64,000 nt of DNA from Thelonectria olida (lineage: Eukaryota > Ascomycota > Sordariomycetes > Hypocreales > Nectriaceae). The position numbers were made by a program, and so were the translations under genes. The notes beneath the pieces were generated by a model. The model was not told the origin of the DNA. It did no database searches and was given only the letters and a program-made list of their open reading frames with translations. Shown here one piece after another: positions 35,066-47,211 of the stretch (within the stretch, counting starts at the first letter, position 1; every line of letters starts with the position of its first letter). The DNA lies in contig JAGPYM010000031.1 of NCBI GenBank assembly GCA_020736575.1, forward strand, positions 370,326 through 434,325, read 5' to 3'.

Positions 35066-36115
35066 AATATTAGCACCGTATTCTCAACGATAGAGCCAAA
35101 ATCCTGGCTTGTATGTCTTTACCTCCTGTTTTGGGCATGGCCCAATCTCCAAACAACCGTGTTCTTGGGCACTGGCACTCTGTCGGTAACGGTGTGGGAG
35201 GCTCTCAAGGGCGTAAGGGCGTGGCACAAAGGGGGTATTCAACGCGAGATGGACTTCGCCTGGATTGATGGATGGAAAGGAACGAATGCAACAGGTCAAC
35301 GAAGGAGCCGACAGTTAAACTATCTGGTGCAAATACCGGGATGCTTGCGGGGAAAGAGGATCGATCAGTTGGGAACGACAGTTGGGTTCTGGGGGAGCCC
35401 GCGGATACCAATAAGTGACACCTTGGAACTTTCAGCCGCCCTGCCTTAGCTATAGCCTATTGATGTGTGGTTCGCGACCCAGCCACGCAATCTCGACGAT
35501 GTTGGCTGCACATTCGAGCTTGGCCGGTGACATCAACCCGCCGAGTCCTTGCCTAGACTGTCAGCCTGTTGAGCGACAACAATGTACATCTGATTGGACT
35601 ATTTGAGAGCTGCACAGTGAGGCACACATCCGCGTTAAGCATATCGCCAAGCGCACGCCTGGGCGTCCCCCTGCATGTCGCTTTTCACCCTCGCGCAGGG
35701 ACCTGTTGCTTGAAAGAGCGCACGATTGTGGCCTCTAGGCGACCCGGGTGAGCCCCCCGGCCAATCAGAGTGTGCAAGATACAAGCCATTTCTTTGTTCC
35801 CGCTCGGCCTGCCATGGCCCGTGAACACGAGTACGCGCACGGTGAGTAATGGAGAGAGCACACATGTGCTCAAGTCGAAGCTAGCTGACGCCAGGGCATG
35901 GACCGGCTTGCACGGTCGTATCCCTGCATCTGACTGGCCAGTCAACCTGTGAACGAGGCTCTGCCTCCCGAAATCGACCATTGCTTATAACGACCGAGGC
36001 CTGCCCTCAGCAGATTTCTGTCATTTCTTCTCGTGTATGCCATTCAACCTTGGCTGTCAAGGATATTCTCTCCGCTGCTTCAGGAATCCCATCCCTTCAT
36101 ATCAGCGAAACCAAA
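35066..36115. other. Divergent promoter region, ankyrin/zinc-finger and sugar transporter
   Basis: 1050 bases between two divergent genes. The stretch 35985-36115 just before the transporter ATG is a pyrimidine-rich leader. No gene seen between. Confidence 0.5.
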
Positions 36116-38968
36116 ATGCATCTGGCACCGGCTCCTTCATCCACAGGGCAGCCTCTCCCAGCCGAGGAGTACCGTACTACGAACAAAGATGCGTACATTG
36201 AGGAAACATTAAGTGAGTGCACTTTCCAGGAGGTCAAAATATCGGTGAAGCGTGCAGCCTGTTGACAATACCTTACTCAAGGTCACATTCGAGATGAGGA
36301 CTTGCCAGCAGATGTGAAGGAATTCCACGAAGCCTGCCTACCCAAAGTCGACTACAACCGACTTCTCCGGGCTGCTAAAGTAGCGAAGAACCCGAAAACA
36401 TACCAAGACATCAGCAGGGGCCGTCGCAACCCCGACAATGCCGGTCTTGTGGATCTCAGCGACGAGGAGAAGGAGGCCTTGTGCGAAGAGCAAGACTCGG
36501 TGTTTTCCGAGCGCGGCATGCTCATCATCGTCTTCACCGTGTCCCTTGCAGCCTTTCTCCAAGGCCATGTGCAGTCTTCCATCAATGGGGCATCTTTGTA
36601 CAGTGATATTCTCGATTTATGTCAAATTGACACACAGGATGCAAAAGACGTTGATCTCGCGAAGGCGGCGGACCCCCGATGGTGCGATTGGGCACTTGGA
36701 GCCACCAATGCCACTCCCTTCTTTGCGGCAGCTGCGTTGGGCTGCTGGCTTGCTTTCCCCATCAGCGATAGGTTCGGTCGAAAAGGTTCCATGGTCGTGG
36801 CGGCGGTGCTGGTTCTCCTATCTTCCCTGGCTTCGGCCATCATCCCTGTCATCTCAATGCCAGTAGCAAAGTGGAAAATCTTGCTTGTTATCAGAATCGT
36901 CAACGGCATTGGTAAGTCAGGCACCTGGCTCCAAGTACGAACGACCACCACTACGGTGACGATTTGCTAACAAGTACAACCAGGCATGGGGATCAAAGCC
37001 GTCAACACGTCGATCCTAGCTTCCGAGACAGCCATTGGCTATTGGAGAGGGACCTCGATTCTTGCATGGCAGCTATGGTGAGTCTCCGTTCTGGAAAAAT
37101 GTGTACAGAGGCGGCTAACCTGTGACGCGTTCAGGGTTGCGTTTGGCATCTTCGTCGGCTTTGCTTTCAACGCTTGGTTCTCGATTGCGAACAATCGAAA
37201 CTTCGCTTTGGCACTCATTCTTGGAGCGCCCATCATCGCCTCGATCATCTTGCTCCTTGCCCTCATTGTGTGCCCCGAGAGCCCACGGTGGTACATGCGA
37301 CGCGGCCCAAACTACAACCCTCAAAATGCCTATACCATTTTAAAGTCATTACGAAAGTGCGAGGTGAGTCTCAGAGCTGAATCGAGTTTCCTCACATCGC
37401 AACTCATTTTTGACCCCATCATCTAGCTTATTGCAATGAGGGACATTTACCTCCTCCACAAGTCCATTGAGCAGGAGTATCTGCAAGCTCAAGGCGAGCA
37501 GCTTAGCACGCGTGATTTTGCTCGATACATGCGAGTCGACAAGTACAACAGTTTTAGCAACTTCTTCCAACAGTATAGGGAGCTGTTTAGCAGATTGCGA
37601 CTGAGGAATGCGCTAATCAGCAGCTCCATTGTTGCCTTGGCGCAACAACTTTGCGGCAGTGAGTTGAAAATGCCGTGCCGAGACTACTGTCATACATAAG
37701 TACTAAAACATTCTGATGTGCAGTCAATATTCTCGCTTTTTACTCCGGTAAGCACTACTCTCGTCATCCTTTTGGCCTCGATGCTAACAAACATAGGGAC
37801 CCTATTCGTCCAAATCCTGTCAGGCGGCCACGACCGCGATCAGATCACTAGACTAGCCATGTATTTCAGCATAGGTTTCGGTATTCTCTCCTGCACCCGG
37901 GATACTACATCAGCGCTATAGCTAACATAGAACGCACCAGGTGCTATCAACTTCATTTTCGGCATTCCAGCCTTCAGAACCATCGACACAATTGGAAGAC
38001 GCAAGCGGCTTACCATCACCCTCGTCCTTATGGCTTTGTTGATGGCTGCGGCTTCATTGTCTTTCTTACCGGTTATTCACGACAAAGCCTCCAGTCATAC
38101 AACAGCCGCGTTGGCCGCAGTGTTTTTATACTGTAAGTTCCATCCTAGTACATGTTAAAACCTCTACCAAGTACGTTGGCTTATTCATGAACCTGTAGTA
38201 CACGCCGCGCTCTATTCCTCGGGACTAGGTAAGTCTTTTGCAACAAGAATTGGCCTCCTCCTGACACTCTACAGGGCCCATTCCCTTCACCCTAGCGGCT
38301 GAGAGGTAAGTCGGAGTCGCTGGAGATCTTGTTCTTTGACGGATGAGCTGACCGCTGGATACTCAGCTTTCCGCTGGCTCACCGAGAAGTGGTTAGTAGA
38401 ACCAACTCGATCAGTGTCGAATACAATGACTAACTACGACAATCTAGGGGTGCGCATTTGCCATTTCCGTCAATTTTTTTTTCGCGGGCATTCTGTCCAT
38501 GTGTTTTCCAGGGTTCGTCACATGCGATGTCGTGTCACTTGCAGCGTCTTGGACTCTTGCTAATCGAGCCCCAGGATCAATGCGGCCTTTAGCCCAGCAG
38601 GCTCTCTTGGCGCTTTCGCAGGCTTCAATCTCTTGGCCTTTGTTCTCGTATTTCTGTTCGTGGAAGAGACAAGGCTCGTCTCTCTTAAAGACCTTGACTT
38701 TGTTTACGCCGTGCCCAAGAGCAAATTTTGGCGATTCCAAGTGTTTGAGTACCTTCCTTGGCTCCTGAAGAGGTACATTACTTACCCATTCTATCTCTAC
38801 GTGCTGTGCAAGCCAACGCACCTTGCCGACCTGACAGACCCAGAGGGTCTTACGTCTCGGGGGCCGCCGCTACCGCCGCAGCTCTACGTTAAACGGGTCG
38901 AAGAGGATCCGCCAAAAACAGGGGAATCGTCGGAATCTAAGCTTGATTCTGATGACGATTGCGCTTGA
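36116..38968 (+). CDS. MFS sugar transporter, 13 exons
   Basis: Plasma-membrane sugar porter of the major facilitator superfamily, 708 residues. Exons: 36116..36212, 36282..36911, 36984..37077, 37135..37363, 37427..37658, 37724..37747, 37797..37880, 37941..38132, 38199..38228, 38275..38305, 38367..38391, 38448..38512, 38575..38968; together 2127 bases, an exact multiple of three with no stop. Family marks: long N-terminal tail (about 1-115), DRFGRKG after helix 2-3, PESPRWYMRRGP after helix 6, QQLCGINILAFYSG in helix 7, TIGRRKRL, then PIPFTLAAESFPLAHREVG near helix 10, and a C-terminal VEET-R motif. Four exons are only 24-31 bases. Donors at introns 11 and 12 are weaker (GTTAGT, GTTCGT). Sugar specificity cannot be inferred. 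Confidence 0.87.
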
Positions 38969-39278
38969 TTAGTGGTCGATTGTAGGGCGGGTGTCGCGTT
39001 GGAGATTGAGATAAGATAGTTACTCGAGCCACCAAGGGGCAGGTTGTGTGCATGTTAGTGAGTGGGCTATGCCAAGGGATCAAGACTGGTAACGTGATCC
39101 ACTGGAACTCCGCCCACCCCCCAACCCCGCCCACCTTCGTAGACTCAATTGCATTATCACAACATCACAACACTTAACGCTCATAGCCTCATTTTTTAAT
39201 TAATTAATCCCAAACTTATAATATAATACCTTAAAATACTAATTATAAATATGCTATAAATATAGCTTTAAATAATAT

Positions 39279-39950
39279 AAAAGCTAGTTTTTATATAAGC
39301 TTAAATATATAAAATAGAATAATTTAAATATATTTTACCTATTAAAAAAATAAAATTTATTATTAAATCCGTAAAAATATAAGAATTATAATAATATATT
39401 TTTTACTTTATATACCTTATTAGTTATATTTTTATTTAGAATATTTCACTTATTTCCATATTAGAAAGGTAGACCTACTAGTATATACTATTTTTATTCT
39501 AATAGGTAATATCTGCCCTAATAAGGTATATAAGCCTAAATAGGAAAGTGTATTAAAATATATAATAATCTAATATACTTTTTAAGTTTTTTACTTTTAA
39601 TTAACTATTTAAATAAGAAAAAATGCACTTATATAAGCATTTTAAATACTATTAAATAGAGAAATAATAAAGTTTTTATTTAATATATATATTTTTTACT
39701 TAGGGCTAATAGGACCTAATTTATTATATATAAAAGATAAGGGTTTTCCTCCCCTTATTTAACCTAATCTAATTATTAATATTTATAATAAATATTTAAC
39801 TAATTAAAACCTTTTTTATATTTTTATAACTGTTTTAATTTACTAATTTTAAATATTTAATTAAAATTTAAATATTTTTACTTTTTATTTTTCTATTTAC
39901 TTTTAAAGCTTATAACTTTTATTTTCTATTATAACTTAAGCCTTTTTAAA
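39279..39950 (+). repeat. LTR copy A (most eroded)
   Basis: First of three similar 670-bp units. It begins with AAGCTAGTTTTTATATAAGC and ends near AAGCCTTTT (39945). It matches copies B and C along its length but carries many more T/A substitutions. It lies only about 50 bp before copy B, so it is a solo LTR or the end of another element. Confidence 0.75.
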
Positions 39951-39997
39951 TAATATAAATTTAATTAGTATTTGCGCCTTAGCGCGCTTTAATAATA

Positions 39998-40668
39998 TAA
40001 AAGCCAGTTTTTATATAAGCTTAAATATATAAAATAGAATAACTCAAATACACTTTACCTATTAAGGAAATAAAGTTTATTATTAAATCCGTAAAAATAT
40101 AAGAATTATAATAATATATTTTTTACCCTATATACCTTATTAGTTATATTTTTATTCTAGATATTTCACTTATTTCCAAATTAAAAAAGCAGACCCACTA
40201 GTATATACTATCCTTACCCAAATAGGCAATATCCGCCCTAATAAGGCATATAATCCCAAATAGGAAAGCATATTAAAATATATAATAATCTAACGCGCCT
40301 TTTAAATCTTCCACTTTTAACTAACTATTTAAATAAGAAGGAATACATTTATATAAGCATTTTAAATACTATTAAATAGAGGAATAATAGAGTTTTTATT
40401 TAATATATATATCTTTTCCTTAGGACTAATAGGACCCAATTTATTATATATAAAAAATAAGGGTTTTCCTCCTTTTATCCAACTTAATTTAATTATTAAT
40501 ATTTATAATAAATATTTAACTAATTAGAACCTTCTTTATATTTTTATAACTACTTTAATTTACTAATTTTAAATATCCAATTAGAATTTAGATATCTTTA
40601 CTCCCTATTTTTCCATCTGCTCCTAAAGCTTCTAACCTTCATTTTCCACTATAGCTCTAGCCTTTATA
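39998..40668 (+). repeat. LTR copy B (likely 5' LTR of the Copia element)
   Basis: Second copy, starting AAAGCCAGTTTTTATATAAGC and ending AGCTCTAGCCTTTATA. It retains more C residues than copy A. It is followed by a hairpin and then by the eroded Copia gag, so it is the probable 5' LTR. Confidence 0.75.
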
Positions 40669-40670
40669 AG

Positions 40671-40705
40671 TTATAAGCCTGGGTTTCGCACTCGGTGGCT
40701 TATAA
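40671..40705. other. GC-rich hairpin just inside the LTR
   Basis: A perfect 9-bp inverted repeat (TTATAAGCC / GGCTTATAA) encloses a 17-base loop, TGGGTTTCGCACTCGGT, immediately after LTR copy B. This is where a primer-binding site would lie. It stands out because the loop still holds C and G in a block otherwise stripped of them. A role as tRNA primer-binding site is a guess. Confidence 0.5.
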
Positions 40706-41199
40706 GGAGCATTTTAATACTCTTTTTTCCAATTTTTATTAACTTAATCCTAAGATATTTTAATTTCTCTAATTTTACTACTATTTTACCTCTTTCTCGC
40801 CATTTACTACTTAGAAACCTCTATTAACACTCTCCAATTTCTTAATAACTGCCCAACCAATTATATCTATCTTTTCACTTAACAATTCCCTTACTACTAG
40901 CTTTTTAATAGTTATATTATTTTAGTAATCCTCTAATTATAGCCCAAATAATCCTCCTTAATATATTATACTCCTTGACTTTTATATTAATATTAATATC
41001 TCTTTTAATTCTTAATATTTCAATTGAAAACCTATACTATAAAAAAGCCTATTTTTCAAGCTATCTAATTATATTACTTAATCTCACCAGATTAATATAC
41101 TAGCTTTTTAAAGCATCTTCTTTTAATAAAGAATATTAATAAAAACCCTATTCTAGTATTTTTTTAGCCAACTAATTATAATAGGATCTAGAAATAAGC

Positions 41200-42080
41200 T
41201 TAAAATCCCTAAATTAAAAGGTAGTAAAAATTATATTACTTAGGCTATTTGAGTTAAAGCTTTCCTAATTAAGGAAAAGCTTATAAGTGCTATTTCTATT
41301 AAAAATCACATAAAATTAGCAGAAGCACTAGTAAATATTAACCTCCTATTAGAAGATGGACCCATATTATAAATTAAGTATATTAAAAATACTAAATTAG
41401 CTTGGGATTTGTTAAAAAATCTCTATAATTCCTCTAGTTTTATAAATAAATTCCTTTTAATTAGGGAATTCTTTAATATATACCTTTAAAATCAGTTAAT
41501 AGAAGAATTTCTTAATAAAGTTAAGGAATTTTCTAACGAATTAACTTTTAGGAATATAAAAATCCCTAAAAAAGTTATTATAACCTAGATTTTATATAGT
41601 TTAAATAAAAGCTTCTCTAGCTATATAATTAATATCTCTTAAACTCTAAGAAATAACCTTAATACTTATACTTTAGAATCTCTATCTTTTTACTAATTAA
41701 TAAGGCTAAAAGAATAGAAAACCAATTAGAGACCTTAGCATTTATATAGTTTAAAAAACTATAGAAAGCTAAGAAAATTAGTATAAAATGCACTAATTGT
41801 AAAAAGAAAGGGCATATTTCTAAGGACTATTTTTTCCTTTATCTAACTAAAGCTTTAAAAAATTGGATTTCTAATTTAAAAGCTAAAAAGGAAGAAGCTA
41901 AGGCAGCTAAAAACTCCCTTCCTAATAAGGCAAGAGAAAATAGGGATAAAAAGTAGGAAAAGCTGCTCCTAGCTACTAGGAACCCTAATACTAATTCTAG
42001 CTTGCTAGATAAACTAATAAGAGAAGTTATAAAGCTTAAAGATAAAGAATTAACCCTTTTAAAAGCCTCTAATTTATAGA
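41200..42080 (+). pseudogene. Copia gag remnant with eroded zinc knuckle
   Basis: Translating across stops shows a gag of the Ty1/Copia type: a TKLAWDLLKNLY segment, LNKVKEFSNELTF, then IPKKVIITQILYSL, as in the UBN2 gag family. At 41789 there is a CCHC zinc knuckle, CTNCKKKGHISKDY, where the last Cys has become Tyr, as expected from G-to-A change. Many stops interrupt the frame. Non-functional. Confidence 0.7.
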
Positions 42081-42229
42081 TATAAATATAAAAGATATAA
42101 AGGTAAATAACCCCTTATATATATATTTTTATATAATAAAAATACTAATATTCCTATAGGAATTATAAAAAAGGATTTAGAATATATTATTTCTATTTCT
42201 AAGTAGAATAATATATATATAACTAAGGA

Positions 42230-42490
42230 AAATAATAAACATAAGAATTTAATCCACTTTATATATAATATAAGTACTACAATTCATATTATAAAAATAA
42301 AGAATTTTTAATAAATTATAAACCTATAAATAAAAAGGTTTCTAGGGAAATACTTATAAAATAAATATAAAAGGAACTGGGAATTTATATATAAAATTCC
42401 CTAATAATAAAGAAAAATACTATATTAAAATATTATACATATTTCTAAATTAGAGTAAATATTATAAGTTAGTTAGCTTTAACTAATATT
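42230..42490 (+). pseudogene. Copia protease remnant
   Basis: Downstream of gag, a segment resembles the Copia aspartic protease: an F-I-Y-N-x-S-T/T-T-x-H-I stretch at the place of the D-S/T-G active site, then a GTGNLYIKFPNN-type flap region after ignoring frame breaks, then Y-x-x-x-L-R-V-N-I-I-S. The active Asp appears changed to Asn. Assigned by order and residual similarity only. Confidence 0.5.
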
Positions 42491-42714
42491 AACTATTATA
42501 TTAAAAGAAATAATATTTCCTTAATTAAAAATAAAAGAATTATTACTATAGGTTTCCTTAAGTAAAACTTATATTATATTCTATTATATATAATTAACTA
42601 TAAAAATATAGAGATTTTAAAGAAAATATTTTAACTATAGAAACTCTTATAATTATAAATAAAGAGGAAAACTCTAATAAAAATAAAACTATAATTATAG
42701 AATTTATAACTGGC

Positions 42715-43385
42715 ATTTAAGATTAAATCACTTAAATATAAAACTTTAAGAAAATATCTTATAAGACTATATAATAAAAAATACCCTAAAAACTATAAAT
42801 TTAATATTCCTAAGGAAGATATTCTTAAAATAAAACAATATAATAGTTATATATAAGGAAAATCAACTAATAAAATAAATAAAATATTTAATAAAAGGGA
42901 TTATAAATTTCTAAATAAGGTAGTTATAAATATATATGGCCCTATAAGTTAATAGCTTATAATAAATATAAATATTTTATAACTTTCTTAAATAAAGGCT
43001 CTAAATGGTTAAAAATAGATAAATTGAAATATAAAAGTAATGTTTAAATAGTTTTAAGCTATATAAGTTAGCTATAGAAAATAATTCTAAAAAATAACTA
43101 TAAAGCAACTATTTTCAGATAATATAAAAGAATATAAACATTCTTTAGTTAAATATTATAAAGAAAAAGAAATATTATATAATTTTTTACCTCCTTATAT
43201 AAAAGAGCCTAATAGAGCTATTAAAAGAATAAATAGATATATTTTAAATATATTAAAAACTATACTTATTTATATTAAGCTTCCTAAATACCTTTAAGCA
43301 GATATATTAGAAACTATAAAATATATATATAATAGAACACCCTATTCTTTACTAGGATTTTTATATTTTATAAAAATTAGTTTTT
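42715..43385 (+). pseudogene. Copia integrase remnant, cut short
   Basis: Residual integrase features: LRLNHLNIKTLRKYL (zinc-binding region, first His kept), DYKFLNKVVINIYGPIS at the first catalytic position, SDNIKEYKHSLVKYY at the second, and PNRAIKRINRYILN at the third, followed by YIYNRTPYSLLGF. Similarity stops abruptly near 43385. No reverse transcriptase or RNase H follows before the 3' LTR. Confidence 0.7.
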
Positions 43386-43584
43386 ATAATTTATTTTAAT
43401 ATTTTTAACTTATTTCTTTTTAATTATTTAACTTACTTATTTTTTTTATTTTAATTTTTATTTATAATTATAACTAATTGCAAATAAGAGCCAATTTTCC
43501 TTTAAACTTTTATTACTTTATTTTTTATATATTTACTTTTTATAATTATTTCTATTAGAAGTTAAGTATATTATTACTTTTACT

Positions 43585-45180
43585 ATTAAAATAAGCCTAA
43601 TACTAGTATATAATAAAAGCTAATATAAATAAAACTTAGTTTTATATTTATTATAATTAGCTTTTTTATAAGGTTTATAATTAGTTTTTAAATAAAGATT
43701 TTTATTAAATAAACCTTTTTTAAAAAACTTTATTTTAAGCTTTAATTATAAAAGTATTACTTTTTTAAACTTTAATTTATATAATTAATTAATTATATAA
43801 TATATAATTTAATACAATTAACTTTCTATTAATTAATTATATTATAATTTAAAAAGATAATATTAATATAATAGTTTAATATTTATTAAATTATATAGAC
43901 TTTTTTAAATATATTTATTTAATTAAAAAGCTTAAAAAGTATTTTAAATAGTTATAACCTTTTAATATTATTATATTAGCTAATATAAATATACTATTAA
44001 AAGTAATATAAAAAATTAATTTTATTCTTTTAAGCTATTATATTTTAATTAAAAGATTAAATATATTATTAAATATTATATAAAATTTTCTTTTAAACAT
44101 TTTAAATTATAAAATTTTAATTAAAAGATTTAATATATATTAATACTATTATAACTTTTTTTAATAGAAAGTTAAAAACCTTATATAACTTTTTAAAAAA
44201 AAAGAAAAAAACTATTTTAATAATAATACTAAGTAATTTATTAAAATAATTTAATTATAAGCTTATAAGTTATAACTTTCTTTATAATTAGTAATTTTTA
44301 TTATTATATTTACTTTTTTATATATTTTTCTATTTAATTATCTTACTTATTTCTATTAGCTTAATTACTTTTAAACCCATTTAATTTATTTTTAAACTTT
44401 CTTTTTAGCTTCACTCTTTTAGCCCCCCCCCCCCCCCCCCCACTTTTTAACCCTTATATTTACTCGCCCATTTAACTCATTTTTTATTTTTAAATTTTTC
44501 TTTTATAAGCAGCCTTTTAAGCAACTATTTAAATTATTACTATTATATATAATAGCTCTTAGAGCTATAGCTTTAAATTATACCCTTATATTTTTTTAAA
44601 AAATAATTAGTTATTTTAATTAAGCTTATTATTTCTAGCCCAATTTAAAAGGCAATTAAGTTAGCTAACTTTCTTATTAATAAATTTAAAATTATCTTTT
44701 TATATATTTAGTTTTTTAATTAAAATATAGCAGCTTAAATGGATTAAATTAATCTTTTATATGCCTTTTAATAATATATTTATATTAGTTAATATAAAAA
44801 TATTAAAAAGTTATAATTACTTAAAATGCTTTTTAAATTCTTTAATTAAATAAATATATTTAAGGAAATCTTTATAATTTAATAAATATTAAGCTACTAT
44901 ATTAATATTATCTTTTTAAATTATAATTTATTTAATTAGTATAAAGTTAGCTATATTAAGTTATATATTATATAATAGTTAATTTATATAAATTAGAGTT
45001 TAAAAAAATAGTACTTTTATATTAAAAGCTTAAAATAAAGTTTTTTAAATAAGGTTTATTAAATATAGATTTTTATTTAAAAGCTAATTGTAAATGTTAT
45101 AAAAAAGCTTATTATAATAAATATAAAGCTTGGTTTTACTTATATTAACCTGTATTATATACTAATACTAGGCTTATTTT
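43585..45180. mobile_element. 1.6-kb foldback element with long inverted arms
   Basis: The left arm (about 43585-44170) is an inverted copy of the right arm (about 44600-45180): both outer ends read TAAGCCTA-TACTAGTAT-like, and similarity can be followed through landmarks such as TTTATATTTATTATAATTAGCTTTTTTATAA and AAAAAGATAATATTAATATA-type runs. A spacer of about 430 bp with a 19-base C run lies between. It sits inside the Copia remnant, between integrase and 3' LTR. No coding frame. It may be a non-autonomous foldback transposon or an inverted duplication. Confidence 0.65.
44423..44441. repeat. Poly-C run of 19
   Basis: Nineteen consecutive C residues in the spacer of the foldback element, in otherwise AT-rich DNA. 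The related copy near 60.67 kb has six C at the matching place, so the run has expanded here. Assembly error in run length is possible. Confidence 0.8.
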
Positions 45181-45548
45181 AATAAATAATAGTATAACTT
45201 TATAATTAACTAATTAATAACTAATATAATATATTTTAGCTTTTAAATTAAATTAATAAATAACTAATTTATTTTTAATTATATTTTAAAACTATAATAA
45301 GGTTTAAAAAATCTACTAATTATATTTAATTATTTTTATATATTTTTATAATACGGGCTAATTAGAAAGCCTTTTTATATTTAGCTTAAAAGTATTATAA
45401 TTTTAACTATTTATAGTTAACTATTTACTAGCTATTAAAATTTAACTAATTATAGTTTTTAATTTCTAATTTAAATTTCTAATTAAAAAGGTTTAACTTA
45501 ATTATAACTAGAAATATACTATTATACCCTAAGTTAAAACTATTATTA

Positions 45549-46218
45549 TAAAAGCTAGTTTTTATATAATCTTAAATATATAAAATAAAATAACCTAAAT
45601 ATACTTTACCTATTAAAAAAATAAAATTTATTATTAAATCTATAAAAATATAAAGATTATAATAATATATTTTTTACTTTATATACCTTACTAATTATAT
45701 TTTTATTTAAAATATTTTACTTATTTTTAAATTAAAAAGGCAGACCTACTAGTATATACTATCCTTACCCTAATAGGTAATATCTGCCCTAATAAGGCAT
45801 CTAATCCTAAATAGAAAAGCATATTAGAATATATAATAATCTAATACACCTTTTAAATCTTCCACTTTTAACTAACTATTTAAATAAAAAGAAATACACT
45901 TATATAAGCATTCTAAATACTATTAAATAGAGGAATAATAAAGTTTTTATCTAATATATATATCTTTTACCTAGGGCTAATAGGACCCAATTTATAATAT
46001 ATAAAAGATAAGGGTTTTCCTCCGCTTATTTAACCTAATCTAATAATTAATATTTATAATAAACATTTAACTAATTAGAACCTTCTTTATATCTTTATAA
46101 CTGCCTTAATTTGCTAATTCTAAATATCTAATTAGAATTTAAATACTTTTACTCCCTATTCTTCTATTTGCTCCTAAAGCTTCTAACCTTTATTTTCCAC
46201 TATAGCTCTAGCCTTTAT
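45549..46218 (+). repeat. LTR copy C (likely 3' LTR of the Copia element)
   Basis: Third LTR copy, beginning AAAGCTAGTTTTTATATAA and ending AGCTCTAGCCTTTATAA, closest to copy B. Copies B and C in direct orientation frame a 4.9-kb interior with gag, protease and integrase remnants plus the foldback insertion. Confidence 0.75.
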
Positions 46219-46590
46219 AATTACTATTATAAACCTTTTTTTATAAGTTTACTCTTACTTTTAAAATTTTAAAAGTTATATAAAATGCTATTATAATATA
46301 AGCTTAAAAATAAAAACTAATAGTAATATAAAGTAAAAAGCTAATTATAAAAAATAAAATAAAAAAAGCTTAAATAGTAAAGTATAAATTTAATTACTTT
46401 TTTTTATTACTTTTATTTCTCTTTTTTTCTTTCTATTTTTAAAATTAAATATAAAAGAGTTTAGCTAAATAGCTATAAGTATAAAAGACTTAAACTATTT
46501 AAAAGTAATTAATCTTATAGCTAATTTTTAATAATAAGCTCTTATATTAATAATAAATAATAGGGTAAGTGTATAAAACAAATACCTTTA

Positions 46591-47211
46591 AGTACCGGCC
46601 AGTCAAGGGAAAGGTATCGGCCTAGAGATAAATTGACCCCTATTTTACAGCTGAAATGGATTTGGAATAACATCCCACAGCTTGTAAGGCATGCGAAGGC
46701 GGCCGGCTCAGAGAGTCACGGTAACTTAAGAAAGTCAACGGCAATAGAGGCCGAATAAAGCAGTCACGATTCCACTGTGTATACGGAGTAGCCTTACAGC
46801 ACTCGAAGAGAGACAGATCGATTCAGAATGTGGAGCGACGAATACATTGAATGAAACATTCTTAGGACCCATCCGGGGAAAGATTCTCCGCATCGATCCT
46901 CAGACGGGAAATTTTGCTTAGGGCACGGGTTAAGCATACGGCCCTCGTGCTTACCCAAGCACAGTTCCAAATCTTGAAGAATATCTTAAATACCCTTGAA
47001 GGGGCAGGGACTAGTGTTGACAATCATGTAAGTCTCCCAGCCACTATTCGCGGCTGATTGTGCTAGATTGGGAGGTAAGAATGCGCGATATGGTTCGTTT
47101 GGACCTCGGTGTGCTAAAATATTTCGTTTTAATTGCAGTGTCTTCAACTATCGTACACTTTTTCAAAACCAATTTGTCCCGTGCTTTTGGTTCCTCTGAT
47201 CCAGCAAGACC
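46591..47211. other. Boundary region with a possible enzyme relic
   Basis: Normal base composition resumes near 46590. About 46851-46920 the plus strand reads TFLGPIRGKILRIDPQTGN then a stop; GKILRIDP-x-TG is typical of quinoprotein glucose/sorbosone dehydrogenase-type proteins. With only about 20 residues this is a weak sign of a gene fragment. The rest looks non-coding. Confidence 0.3.

Larger units (their letters stand above)
39186..46590. mobile_element. AT-rich RIP block with nested decayed transposons
   Basis: Base composition changes abruptly near 39186 and back near 46590. In between, DNA is almost all A and T, with few CpA/TpG-derived C or G, the footprint of repeat-induced point mutation on multicopy DNA. 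It contains three copies of a 670-bp LTR, parts of a Copia element and a foldback element, each listed separately. No intact coding frame survives. Confidence 0.85.

Noticed and set aside
39186..46590. CRISPR-like or centromeric array in the AT-rich block
   Set aside because: The repeats are three LTR-sized units and an inverted-arm element with retrotransposon gene remnants; no short regularly spaced repeats, and CRISPR is not expected in a fungal nucleus.
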